Origin: Sphingomonas sp. M1-B02
GTDB lineage: Bacteria; Pseudomonadota; Alphaproteobacteria; Sphingomonadales; Sphingomonadaceae
Assembly (NCBI RefSeq): GCF_026167525.1
Contig: NZ_CP110679.1
Coordinates: 3,087,501 to 3,151,500, forward strand
Length of the DNA: 64,000 nt
Direction of reading: 5' to 3'
The translations under genes were made by a program, and so were the position numbers. Shown one piece after another: positions 25,347 to 33,238 of this stretch; position 1 is the first letter of the stretch, and the number at the start of each line of letters is the position of its first letter. The notes beneath the pieces are model-generated. The model was not told where the DNA came from and did not search any database. It was given only the letters and a program-made list of their open reading frames with translations.

Positions 25347-27173
25347 ATGAATCTTCGCAACGTGGCGATCATCGCCCACGTCGATCACGGCAAGACCACG
25401 CTCGTCGACCAGCTTTTCCGCCAGTCCGGCACGTTCCGCGACAACCAGCGCATCGAAGAGCGGGCGATGGATTCGAACGATCTCGAAAAAGAGCGTGGCA
25501 TCACCATTCTCGCCAAGTGCACCTCGGTCGAGTGGGAAGGCACGCGGATCAACATCGTCGATACGCCCGGCCACGCCGATTTCGGCGGCGAAGTCGAGCG
25601 CATCCTGTCGATGGTCGATGGCGTGATCCTGCTGGTCGACGCGTCGGAAGGCGCGATGCCGCAGACCAAGTTCGTCACCGGCAAGGCGCTCGCGCTCGGG
25701 CTCAAGCCGATCGTCGTCGTCAACAAGATCGATCGTCCCGACGAGCGCATCCAGGAAGTGCTCGACGAAGTGTTCGATCTCTTCGTCAGCCTGGAGGCCA
25801 GCGACGAGCAGCTCGATTTCCCCGTGCTCTATGCCTCGGGCCGCAACGGCTATGCCAATGAAGGCGATTTCAATCTGCGCGAGGGCACGCTGAAGCCGCT
25901 GTTCCAGAAGATCGTCGATCATGTGCCCGCGCCTTCCGCCGATCCCGATGGTCCGTTCAAGTTCCTCGTGACCCTGCTCGATCGCGACAATTTCCTTGGC
26001 CGCATCCTCACCGGCCTGGTCTTCTCGGGCTCGCTCAAGACCAACCAGGCGATCCATGCGCTCGACAATGACGGCAAGGTCGTCGAGACCGGCCGCGCAT
26101 CGAAGATCATGACCTTCCGCGGTCTCGAGCGCGTCCCCACCGACGAGGCCAATGCCGGCGACATCATCTCGCTCGCCGGCCTGACCGTCGCCACCGTGTC
26201 CAACACGATCTGCGATCCCTCGGTCACCGATCCGCTCCACGCCCAGGCGATCGATCCGCCGACGCTGTCGATGCGCTTCGCCGTCAACGATTCGCCGATG
26301 GCGGGCCGCGAGGGCACCAAGGTGACCAGCCGCATGATCCGCGATCGCCTGTTCCGCGAAGCCGAATCGAACGTCGCGATCAAGGTCACCGAGGCCGACG
26401 ACCGCGATTCCTACGAAGTCGCCGGCCGCGGCGAGCTCCAGCTCGGCGTGCTGATCGAGACGATGCGCCGCGAAGGCTTCGAGCTCGGCATCAGCCGCCC
26501 GCGGGTTTTGTTCGGGGTCGACGAGGACGGTAACAAGACCGAGCCCTACGAGACCGTCATCATCGACGTGGACGAGGAATATTCGGGCACGGTCGTCGAG
26601 AAGATGAACATCCGCAAGGCCGAGATGACCGACATGCGCCCCTCGGGCGGCGGCAAGACCCGCATCACCTTCTCGGCGCCTTCGCGCGGGATGATCGGCT
26701 ATCATGGCGAGTTCCTGTCGGACACGCGCGGGACGGGCATCATGAACCGGCTGTTCGAGAAATATGGTCCGCACAAGGGCAAGATCGAAGGCCGCAAGAA
26801 CGGCGTGCTGATCTCGAACGGCTCGGGCGAGTCGAACGCCTACGCCCTCGGCCCGCTCGAGGAGCGCGGCATCCTGATGGTCGCACCCCAGGAGCAGCTC
26901 TATGAGGGCATGATCATCGGCGAGAATGCGAAGCCCGACGATCTCGAAGTCAATCCGATGAAGGCCAAGCAGCTCACCAACTTCCGCGCCTCGGGCGGCA
27001 AGGACGACGCGATCCGCCTGACTCCGCCCTGGAAGATGACGCTCGAGCAGGCCATCGCCTATATCGACGATGACGAGATGGTCGAAGTCACCCCCAAGAC
27101 GATCCGCCTGCGCAAGCGCTACCTCGATCCGCACGAGCGCAAGAAGGCGAGCCGGGCGAAGGTCACGGCATAA
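25347..27173 (+). CDS. typA: Translational GTPase TypA/BipA
   Basis: 608 aa. A ribosome-associated GTPase for ribosome assembly and stress growth. G motifs: [15 protein letters not shown] (G1), [11 protein letters not shown] (G3), [11 protein letters not shown] (G4). The C-terminal TypA domain has [20 protein letters not shown] and [13 protein letters not shown]. The ATG at 25347 has AGGA 7-11 bp upstream; the frame is open further upstream without family sequence. It ends at a strong intrinsic terminator. Confidence 0.97.
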   Translation: MNLRNVAIIAHVDHGKTTLVDQLFRQSGTFRDNQRIEERAMDSNDLEKERGITILAKCTSVEWEGTRINIVDTPGHADFGGEVERILSMVDGVILLVDASEGAMPQTKFVTGKALALGLKPIVVVNKIDRPDERIQEVLDEVFDLFVSLEASDEQLDFPVLYASGRNGYANEGDFNLREGTLKPLFQKIVDHVPAPSADPDGPFKFLVTLLDRDNFLGRILTGLVFSGSLKTNQAIHALDNDGKVVETGRASKIMTFRGLERVPTDEANAGDIISLAGLTVATVSNTICDPSVTDPLHAQAIDPPTLSMRFAVNDSPMAGREGTKVTSRMIRDRLFREAESNVAIKVTEADDRDSYEVAGRGELQLGVLIETMRREGFELGISRPRVLFGVDEDGNKTEPYETVIIDVDEEYSGTVVEKMNIRKAEMTDMRPSGGGKTRITFSAPSRGMIGYHGEFLSDTRGTGIMNRLFEKYGPHKGKIEGRKNGVLISNGSGESNAYALGPLEERGILMVAPQEQLYEGMIIGENAKPDDLEVNPMKAKQLTNFRASGGKDDAIRLTPPWKMTLEQAIAYIDDDEMVEVTPKTIRLRKRYLDPHERKKASRAKVTA

Positions 27174-27180
27174 GCAATCA

Positions 27181-27210
27181 GGCCGGGCGGGAAACTGCCC
27201 GGCCTTTTTT
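27181..27210 (+). terminator. Rho-independent terminator of typA
   Basis: Stem GGCCGGGC (27181-27188) with GCCCGGCC (27197-27204), an 8-nt loop, then TTTTTT (27205-27210). It lies 8 bp after the typA stop and is the clearest intrinsic terminator in the window. Confidence 0.93.
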
Positions 27211-27222
27211 ATCGGTGCGCGG

Positions 27223-27621
27223 CTAGCTGCCCATCTCCATCAGCACCTTCCACTCGGCGGCGCGCACCGGAGTCACGCTCAGCCGCGACTGGCGGATCAT
27301 CTCCAGCTCCTTCAGCCGCGGCTCGGCCTTGATGTCCGCTAGCGGCACCGGCCTGGCCAGCTTCGCGACCGGCTTTACCGCCACGCTCGCCCATTTGCCG
27401 TCGTCGCCGTCGGGCTGCCACGCGCGGGTGATTTCCATCACCCCCACCGCGGCCTTCTCGGTATTCGAATGGTAGAAGATCGCCTGGTCGCCCGGCTGCA
27501 TTTCCTTCAGGAAATTGCGCGCCGTATAGTTGCGCACGCCGTTCCATTCGGTGCCGCCATCGCGGATCAGGTCGTCCCAGCCATAGGCATCGGGTTCGGA
27601 GCGAAGCAGCCAATAGTTCAT
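27223..27621 (-). CDS. EVE domain protein
   Basis: 132 aa, a single EVE (PUA-like, YTH-related) domain: YWLLRSEPDAYGWDDL, WNGVRNYTARNFLKEM, GDQAIFYHSNTEKAAVGVMEI. EVE domains read modified bases in DNA or RNA and recur near modification-dependent restriction systems, though solitary housekeeping copies like this one are common in proteobacteria. No restriction genes are near. Convergent with typA beyond its terminator. Confidence 0.9.
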   Translation of the reverse strand: MNYWLLRSEPDAYGWDDLIRDGGTEWNGVRNYTARNFLKEMQPGDQAIFYHSNTEKAAVGVMEITRAWQPDGDDGKWASVAVKPVAKLARPVPLADIKAEPRLKELEMIRQSRLSVTPVRAAEWKVLMEMGS

Positions 27622-27663
27622 CGCGCGTCATTATCGCCTAAACCGCGGCTGAACACGCGATTT

Positions 27664-27688
27664 CGAACCGGTTCAGGCGCGATGCGTT
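27664..27688 (+). promoter_or_regulatory. Candidate EcfG-type general stress promoter
   Basis: CGAAC (27664-27668), a 16-bp spacer, then CGTT (27685-27688). The alphaproteobacterial EcfG consensus is GGAAC-N16/17-CGTT, so there is one mismatch. It precedes the Tyr/Arg-rich secreted protein gene (ATG at 27757) by about 60 bp. The -35 side also forms the palindrome GAACCGGTTC. Confidence 0.5.
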
Positions 27689-27756
27689 ACGTCCCCATCA
27701 TCAGCGCCGCGACTCGCTCGGGGGTCCTTCGGTGCCAGACTAGAGGAGGAAGTATT

Positions 27757-28110
27757 ATGACCAGTCTCGTCAAGAAGGCCGTGCTCGGCACCGTCCTCGG
27801 CGCCGGTGTCCTCACCGCCGTCGCCCCCACTGCCGACGCCCAGCGCTACCGCCACTATCGCGACCGCGACAATACGGGCACCGCGATCGTCGCGGGCATC
27901 GCCGGCCTTGCGATCGGCGCCGCCATCGCCGGCGGCGATCGCCGCTACGATTATGACCGGCGCTACTATCGCCAGCGCGGTTATTATCCGACCAACGGCT
28001 ATTATTATCGCGACAATTATCGCCGCTTTCGTGGCTATGAGCGCTGCTCGGTGCGCCGAGTCTACGATCCCTATCTCGATCGACGGGTGCGCGTCCGCTA
28101 TTGCGGCTGA
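27757..28110 (+). CDS. Small secreted Tyr/Arg-rich protein
   Basis: 117 aa. A signal peptide (LVKKAVLGTVLGAGVLTAV, ending TADAQ) precedes a short glycine/alanine hydrophobic segment (TAIVAGIAGLAIGAAIAGG, like a glycine-zipper). A highly charged, aromatic C-terminus follows (YDRRYYRQRGYYPTNGYYYR, VRRVYDPYLDRRVRVRYCG). It looks like an envelope or periplasmic stress protein, but no enzyme is recognisable. GAGGAGGA immediately upstream is a very strong ribosome site. Confidence 0.8.
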   Translation: MTSLVKKAVLGTVLGAGVLTAVAPTADAQRYRHYRDRDNTGTAIVAGIAGLAIGAAIAGGDRRYDYDRRYYRQRGYYPTNGYYYRDNYRRFRGYERCSVRRVYDPYLDRRVRVRYCG

Positions 28111-28118
28111 ACCTGATT

Positions 28119-28145
28119 GCGGCGCAGGCCCGGGGTCTGCGCCGC
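28119..28145. terminator. Hairpin after the Tyr/Arg-rich protein gene
   Basis: GCGGCGCAG (28119-28127) pairs with CTGCGCCGC (28137-28145) in a 9-bp GC stem with a 9-nt loop. There is no T-run, so it is a possible transcript end or stabiliser only. Confidence 0.4.
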
Positions 28146-28195
28146 CATACTTATAGGTGGGTCGCATCCGCTGCGCAGACGGCTAGGATAGCTGC

Positions 28196-29848
28196 ATGAA
28201 CCAGCATGATTCGCCCGCCGCCGCGCTCGATCCTTCCGATCCCTATGCGCGCGCCGAGCAGACCTTCCCGATCCTGGCCGCCGACATGGCCGAGCGGGTT
28301 ACTGCCTTCGGCACGGTCGAGGAGATTCCCGAGGGCGCCTTGCTCTTCCGCCGCGGCGATCGCAGCGTAGACTTCTTCCTCTGCCTCCAGGGCGCGATCG
28401 AGATCGTCGACGGCGATGCCGAAGGCCGCGATCATATCGTCCATGTCCACCGCCCCGGCCAGTTCAGCGGCGAGCTGGATCTGTTCAACGATCGCAAGGT
28501 CCTCGTCACCGGCCGCGCCACGCCGGGGACCCGCGTCGTCCGGGTCGAGCGCGCCGCCTTCCGCCGCATGATCGTCGCCGAGCCCGATATCGGCGAGATC
28601 GTGATGCGCGCCTTCATCCTGCGCCGGGTCGGCATGCTGCTCCACGGTGAGGCGGGGGTTGCGCTGATCGGCCCCGCGCATTCGTCCGACACTGCGCGGA
28701 TCGAGACCTTCCTGTCGCGCAACGCGCTGCCCCATCGCCGCATCGATACCGAGACCGACGCCGACGCCGCCGGCTTCCTCGATTGCTTCGCGCTGACCGA
28801 GGCCGATCTGCCGGTGGTGATCGCCGAGGGCAAGGCGCTGCGCAATCCGGGCATCGCCGAGCTGGCCGACGCGCTCGGCCTGGCGACCGAGGTCGATCCC
28901 GAGCATGTCCACGACGTCGCGGTGGTCGGCGCCGGCCCCGCCGGGCTCGCCGCCGCGGTCTATGCCGCGTCCGAAGGGCTCGACACGATCGTCATCGAAT
29001 CGATCGCCCCCGGCGGCCAGGCAGGCACCAGTTCCAAGATCGAAAATTATCTCGGCTTCCCCACCGGCATTTCGGGCCAGGCGCTCGCCGGCCGCGCACA
29101 GGTCCAGGCGCAGAAGTTCGGCGCCCGGCTGCTCGTCTCGCGCAGCGCCTCCGGCATCGATTGCGACGCCCGGCCCTTCGTCATCCGACTCGACGACGGC
29201 GCCTCGCTGAAGGCGCATGCGGTGGTCGTCGCCACCGGCGCGCGCTATCGCAAGCTCGATCTGCCGCTCTATGCCGAGCTCGAGGGCAACGGCATCTATT
29301 ACGCAGCCACCGCCATGGAGGCCGGGCTGTGCGCCAGCCAGGAGGTCGTCGTGGTCGGCGGAGGCAATTCGGCGGGGCAGGCGGCGATATTCCTCGCGCG
29401 CACCTCGGCGCACGTCCATATCCTGGTCCGCGGCCCGGGGCTCGCCGCGACGATGTCGAGCTATCTGATCGATCGGATCGAGGCATCGGACCGCATCACC
29501 CTCCACCCGTATAGCGAAGTCTCCGAACTCGAGGGCGACACCCACCTGCATGCGCTCGCCTGGACCGACCGCCAGACCGGCGAGCGCCGGCGCCACGAGG
29601 TCGGCGCGCTGTTCGTGATGATCGGCGCCCAGCCCAACACCGATTGGCTCGGCGATTGCCTCGCGCTCAATGGCGCCGGCTTCGTCAAGACCGGCTCGGG
29701 CGAGACCTTCTTCTGCTCCACCCGCCCGGGGATATTCGCGGTGGGCGACGTCCGCGCCGGATCGGTCAAGCGCGTCGCCTCGGGGGTGGGCGAGGGATCG
29801 GTCGTCGTCTCCTCGATCCACCGTTATCTTGAAAGCCTCGAACAATAG
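28196..29848 (+). CDS. Cyclic-nucleotide-binding domain fused to a thioredoxin-reductase-like flavoprotein
   Basis: 550 aa. Residues about 20-145 form a cyclic-nucleotide-binding fold (GALLFRRGDRSVDFFLCLQG, HRPGQFSGELDLFNDRKVLV). A short middle domain follows at about 150-230. From about 238 comes a TrxR-like FAD/NAD(P) module: VVGAGPAGLAAAVYAASEG, APGGQAGTSSKIENYLGFP and VVVGGGNSAGQAAIFLA. The CATC-type redox pair of true thioredoxin reductases is absent; GIYYAATAMEAGLC stands where it should be. It is therefore probably an NAD(P)H flavoprotein of other specificity, gated by a sensor domain. Followed closely by DUF3297. Confidence 0.88.
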   Translation: MNQHDSPAAALDPSDPYARAEQTFPILAADMAERVTAFGTVEEIPEGALLFRRGDRSVDFFLCLQGAIEIVDGDAEGRDHIVHVHRPGQFSGELDLFNDRKVLVTGRATPGTRVVRVERAAFRRMIVAEPDIGEIVMRAFILRRVGMLLHGEAGVALIGPAHSSDTARIETFLSRNALPHRRIDTETDADAAGFLDCFALTEADLPVVIAEGKALRNPGIAELADALGLATEVDPEHVHDVAVVGAGPAGLAAAVYAASEGLDTIVIESIAPGGQAGTSSKIENYLGFPTGISGQALAGRAQVQAQKFGARLLVSRSASGIDCDARPFVIRLDDGASLKAHAVVVATGARYRKLDLPLYAELEGNGIYYAATAMEAGLCASQEVVVVGGGNSAGQAAIFLARTSAHVHILVRGPGLAATMSSYLIDRIEASDRITLHPYSEVSELEGDTHLHALAWTDRQTGERRRHEVGALFVMIGAQPNTDWLGDCLALNGAGFVKTGSGETFFCSTRPGIFAVGDVRAGSVKRVASGVGEGSVVVSSIHRYLESLEQ

Positions 29849-29863
29849 CGGCAAAGGGCGGCG

Positions 29864-30172
29864 ATGAGCGACACTCCTCCCGACCGCCTCTCGGTCAATC
29901 AGAACAGCCCCTTCTTCGATCAGGCGATCCTGGAACGCGGCATCGGCATCCGCTTCAAGGGCGCCGAGCGCCGCGACGTCGAGGAATATTGCCTCTCCGA
30001 AGGCTGGGTCCGCGTCGCCATGGGCAAGAAGGTCGATCGCAAGGGCAATCCGCTGACGATCAAGCTGGTCGGCCCGGTGGAGGCCTGGTTCGAGCGGCCT
30101 GCCGAGGGTGCGGACGAGACGGGCGAGGATATTTCGGCTGAAGACGCCCCCGAAACGACCCCACAACCCTGA
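29864..30172 (+). CDS. DUF3297 family protein
   Basis: 102 aa, 15 bp behind the flavoprotein gene and probably cotranscribed. Family text: LSVNQNSPFFDQAILERGIG, RDVEEYCLSEGWVRVAMGK and GNPLTIKLVGPVEAWFE. The function is unknown. An acidic tail (DETGEDISAEDAPE) ends the protein. AAAGGGCG lies just before the ATG. Confidence 0.85.
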   Translation: MSDTPPDRLSVNQNSPFFDQAILERGIGIRFKGAERRDVEEYCLSEGWVRVAMGKKVDRKGNPLTIKLVGPVEAWFERPAEGADETGEDISAEDAPETTPQP

Positions 30173-30176
30173 CTTC

Positions 30177-30256
30177 GTCATCCCGGCGAAAGCCGGGATC
30201 CAGCTTACTCGGCCCAGCCCTCTGCGACCCTGGATCCCGGCTTTCGCCGGGATGAC
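30177..30256. repeat. 27-bp-arm inverted repeat, copy 2
   Basis: Arms at 30177-30203 and 30230-30256 are perfect reverse complements and identical to those at 8364-8449, while the 26-bp loop sequence differs. It lies between convergent DUF3297 and beta-lactamase genes. Confidence 0.88.
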
Positions 30257-30272
30257 GGCGTAGTGGGGAACG

Positions 30273-31157
30273 CTACGCGTACGCCACCCCAAGCGCCCGC
30301 CCGATCCGCGCATGCAGCCCGCGCCGCTGGGCATGCTCCAGCCTGCTCCCGGTAACATAGCTCGCCACCACCAGCGGCGCGCGCCCCGGCATCCACACCA
30401 CCCCGACCAGATTGTCCGTGCCATAGCCGCCGGACCCGGTCTTGTCGGCCACGACCCAGCCCTCGGGCAGCCCCGCGCGAAGGCTGGTCGCACTGGTGCG
30501 CGTATCCTTCATCCAGGCCACCAGCTGCGCCCGGCTGGAAGGCGCCAGCGCATCGCCCAGCACCAGCCGCTGCGCCAGCCCGGCCATCGCCCGCGGCGAT
30601 GTCGTGTCGCGCACGTCGCCCGGCGCGGCCTCGCCCATGTCGGTCTCCCAGCGATCGAGCCGCGTCACCGTATCGCCGAAACTCCGCAGCCGGCACGTGA
30701 ACCCCGCCGGCCCGCCGACCGTGCGCAGCAGCAGGTTGGCGGCGCTATTGTCGCTCGTGATGATCGTCGTGTGGCACAGCTCGCTTATGCTCGCAGAGCC
30801 GCCCACCCGCGCCTCGCAAAAGGGCGAATTGCTGACCAGATCCGCGCGCCTTATTGCGATTTTTCGGTCCAAACGTTCGCTTCTCTGCGCCACTTTGCGC
30901 AAAATTCCTGCCGCCAGTGCGAACTTGAAGGTGCTGCACATCGGAAAGCGCTCGTCGCCGCGGTGCAGGAAACGCTCGCCGCTTCCGGTGTCGATCACCG
31001 CCAGCCCCAGCTTCCCGCCGCTGGCCTTTTCGGTGGCGAGCACTGCGTCCTGAAACGCTCCGTCGAAACGTGGCGTCATTAGCTTCATTGGGGCCGCAGC
31101 CGCACCGGTCGCCACAATCGCGCAGCCGCTCGCCCACAGGAATGTCCGTCGATCCAT
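30273..31157 (-). CDS. Class A serine beta-lactamase, probably Tat-exported
   Basis: 294 aa. All class A elements are present: catalytic Ser and Lys in CSTFKF (S70, K73), S130DN in TIITSDNSAAN, E166 in LDRWETDMGEAAPGD and K234TG in VADKTGSGGYGT. Position 170 is Gly instead of the usual Asn, as in GES-1. Cys69 is present, but position 238 is not Cys, so the carbapenemase-type disulfide is lacking. The N-terminus MDRRTFLWASG suggests a twin-arginine signal. AAAGGAG precedes the ATG. It is divergent from an AmpR-like regulator, so it is probably an inducible chromosomal enzyme. Confidence 0.94.
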   Translation of the reverse strand: MDRRTFLWASGCAIVATGAAAAPMKLMTPRFDGAFQDAVLATEKASGGKLGLAVIDTGSGERFLHRGDERFPMCSTFKFALAAGILRKVAQRSERLDRKIAIRRADLVSNSPFCEARVGGSASISELCHTTIITSDNSAANLLLRTVGGPAGFTCRLRSFGDTVTRLDRWETDMGEAAPGDVRDTTSPRAMAGLAQRLVLGDALAPSSRAQLVAWMKDTRTSATSLRAGLPEGWVVADKTGSGGYGTDNLVGVVWMPGRAPLVVASYVTGSRLEHAQRRGLHARIGRALGVAYA

Positions 31158-31254
31158 CTATTGTCTCCTTTGCGAGCGACAAATTGCCGCGTCCACCGCG
31201 TGCCCGCAAAGCATCAAATCTCGACAGAGCCATGAACTGAGCTAATGGATAGGC
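31158..31254. promoter_or_regulatory. Divergent beta-lactamase / AmpR control region
   Basis: 97 bp between the two start codons. This must contain both promoters and the LysR-type operator. The segment GAGCCATGAACTGAGCTAAT (about 31219-31238) and the AT-rich CAAATTGCC/CATCAAATC parts are the candidates. I cannot fix the operator without a comparison. Confidence 0.5.
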
Positions 31255-32118
31255 ATGGATCGCCCCCAGCTCCCGCTCAACGCCCTGCGCGCCTTCGAAG
31301 CCTCGGCGCGCCATCTCAGCTTCACCCGCGCCGGGCTCGAACTCTGCGTCAGCCAGGGCGCCGTAAGCCATCAGGTAAAGGCGCTCGAGGAACGGCTCGG
31401 CGTGCCCTTGTTCCGCCGCCTGCCGCGCGGCATCGCGCTCACCGACGAGGGGCTGGCGCTGGTCCCGGTGGTGCAATCGGCGTTCGATGCGATCGGCGCA
31501 ACGCTCGGTCGCTTCTCGGGCGGGCGCTTCCAGGAAGTGCTCACCGTCGGCGTCGTCGCCACTTTCGCGATCGGCTGGCTGCTCGAACGGCTCCCCGATT
31601 TCACCGCGCGGCATCCCGGCATCGACTTGCGCCTGCTGACCAACAACAACCGCGTCGATCTGGCGGGGGAGGGGCTCGACGTCGCGATCCGCTTCGGCAA
31701 CGGCGCCTGGCACGGCACCCACAGCGATCGCATCCTCGACGCAGCGCTGACCCCGCTCTGCGCCCCCGCGCTGGCGGCCGGGCTGGCGAGCCCTGCCGAT
31801 CTCGTCCGCCACCCATTGCTCCGCTCCTACCGCGCCGACGAATGGCCGCTATGGTTCGCGCAGGCCGGCACGCCTTGTCCGCCGGTGCGCGGCCCCGTGT
31901 TCGACAGCTCCCCGGCCATGGCCGCCGCGGCGATGGCCGGCTTCGGCGTGGCGCTGCTGCCTGCGGCCATGTTCGCCCGCGATCTCGCCGCCGAACGGCT
32001 GGTGCGCCCGTTTCCTCAAGAAGTCGCCACCGGCGCCTATTGGCTGACCCGCCTCCACTCCCGCGCCGAAAGCCCGGCGATGGCGGCGTTTCGCGGCTGG
32101 TTGCTAGGGGCGGCCTGA
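31255..32118 (+). CDS. ampR: AmpR-like LysR-family regulator
   Basis: 287 aa. The N-terminal winged helix LPLNALRAFEASARHLSFTR then GAVSHQVKALEERLGVPLF closely follows the AmpR/GcvA pattern. The effector domain (SGGRFQEVLTVGVVATFAIG, DVAIRFGNGAWHGTHSD) is the one that binds muropeptides in AmpR. Divergent placement beside a class A beta-lactamase is the classic arrangement (as with L2 of Stenotrophomonas), supporting induction by cell-wall damage. Effector identity is inference. Confidence 0.87.
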   Translation: MDRPQLPLNALRAFEASARHLSFTRAGLELCVSQGAVSHQVKALEERLGVPLFRRLPRGIALTDEGLALVPVVQSAFDAIGATLGRFSGGRFQEVLTVGVVATFAIGWLLERLPDFTARHPGIDLRLLTNNNRVDLAGEGLDVAIRFGNGAWHGTHSDRILDAALTPLCAPALAAGLASPADLVRHPLLRSYRADEWPLWFAQAGTPCPPVRGPVFDSSPAMAAAAMAGFGVALLPAAMFARDLAAERLVRPFPQEVATGAYWLTRLHSRAESPAMAAFRGWLLGAA

Positions 32119-32133
32119 CCACCGAAGGAGATA

Positions 32134-32265
32134 TCGCGCAACGACGCGACGACGCAACGAAAGAAAAGGCCGCGAAGCGGCATCTTCTCATTGAGTCGGT
32201 CTGAAAGCCCATCGCCCGAGAGCATTCACCCCACTAGATCGTTGCGTCGTTGCGTCGTTGCGCGA
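32134..32265. repeat. Long-loop inverted repeat with internal GACGCAAC tandems
   Basis: Arms at 32134-32160 and 32239-32265 are 27 bp with one mismatch and are built of repeated CGACGCAACGA units (CAACGACGCGACGACGCAACGA on the left, in two parts CAACGACGCG and ACGACGCAACGA). They enclose 78 bp containing a small hairpin (GCCGCGAAGCGGC). The arms differ in sequence from the other repeats. It sits between convergent ampR and the lyase gene. Confidence 0.78.
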
Positions 32266-32283
32266 AATCACTCTTCTTGACGG

Positions 32284-33036
32284 TCAGTCCCCAAACGCCA
32301 CCCGAGCCGCATCCTCGAACGCCTTCAGCGCCAGCAAATGCGGAAAAGGCCCATGGCTGATTCGCGCAACCCCGGTTGCCGCGACATCCCGAGCGGCAGG
32401 CGCCCCCGGAAAGGCCATGAAATTCACCGGCAACGGCACCGCCGCGCAAATGCGCTCGAGCAGCCGCAAATCCGCCAGCCCCGGCACGAAGAAGCCGCTC
32501 GCCCCCGCATCTGTATAGGCACGCCCTCGTTCGATCGCGGCATCGGCCATCGCTGTGTCATGCGTCCCGGGCTTGGCCTGCAGGAAGATGTCGGTCCGCG
32601 CGTTGACGAAGAAATCCGTCCCCACCGCGCGCCGGATGGCGGCGATGCGACGAGCCTGGGCGGCGAGGCCATGCATGCCCGCGCCGCCGATCACCTGATC
32701 CTCGAAATTGCACCCGATCGCCCCCGTCGCCTGCAGCCGCGCCATATTCTCCCCCAGCGCCTCAGGATCGACCGCATAGCCGCCTTCGAAGTCGATCGAG
32801 ACCGGCACCGAAACCGCGCGCCTCACTCGCTCGGCATTGGCCAGCGCCAGGTCGATCGGCAACGCCTCGGCGTCGCTAAAGCCATGCGCGGTCGCTACCG
32901 AGGCACTCCCCGTCGCCACCGCTTTGGCGCCGGCACGTGCGGCCACGACCGCGCTGCCCGCATCCCATACGTTGAACAAGATCAGCGGATCGCCGGGCAC
33001 ATGGAGCGCGGCGAAGGCGTGGAACTGATCGGGCAT
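32284..33036 (-). CDS. Isocitrate lyase / PEP mutase superfamily protein
   Basis: 250 aa. TIM-barrel family text: LILFNVWDAGSAVVAARAGA, SIDFEGGYAVDPEALGENM, CNFEDQVIGG and FFVNARTDIFLQA. The residues after FEDQ lack the KKCGH loop of true isocitrate lyase, so this is one of the PEP mutase/oxaloacetate decarboxylase-like group that cleaves C-C or C-P bonds. The substrate is unknown. It stands alone behind the repeat; the upstream region has TTGACA on its strand (33088-33083) with no good -10. Confidence 0.82.
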   Translation of the reverse strand: MPDQFHAFAALHVPGDPLILFNVWDAGSAVVAARAGAKAVATGSASVATAHGFSDAEALPIDLALANAERVRRAVSVPVSIDFEGGYAVDPEALGENMARLQATGAIGCNFEDQVIGGAGMHGLAAQARRIAAIRRAVGTDFFVNARTDIFLQAKPGTHDTAMADAAIERGRAYTDAGASGFFVPGLADLRLLERICAAVPLPVNFMAFPGAPAARDVAATGVARISHGPFPHLLALKAFEDAARVAFGD

Positions 33037-33238
33037 CGAGACGCTCCCTCGTTACGGAGCCACAATGTTGCCGATTTGTTCCTGTCAATCAAGCGTGAAA
33101 TATGCTAGGTCGGCCGCCCGATCTTTCTCATCGTCAGCCCGACCCAAATTGCTGCAAGCAACGATCTTGCGCGGTCGAGCAACGGAGTTTCACGAAACAC
33201 GCGAAAAGTGCGAAGCTAAGCCCGCGAACGCCTAATGC

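Noticed and set aside
28196..29848. Calling this a true thioredoxin reductase
   Set aside because: The CATC-type redox pair is missing from the NAD(P) domain, so the more general flavoprotein call is used.
28151..30493. A 780-codon minus-strand frame across the flavoprotein and DUF3297 genes
   Set aside because: No family sequence and it crosses the REP-like repeat; the plus-strand genes carry FAD and CNB motifs.
30273..31157. Calling the beta-lactamase a KPC/GES-like carbapenemase
   Set aside because: Cys238 is absent, so the characteristic 69-238 disulfide cannot form; spectrum cannot be claimed from Gly170 alone.
32284..33036. Second isocitrate lyase
   Set aside because: The KKCGH catalytic loop is lacking and the protein is far shorter than AceA; it belongs to the wider PEP mutase-like group.
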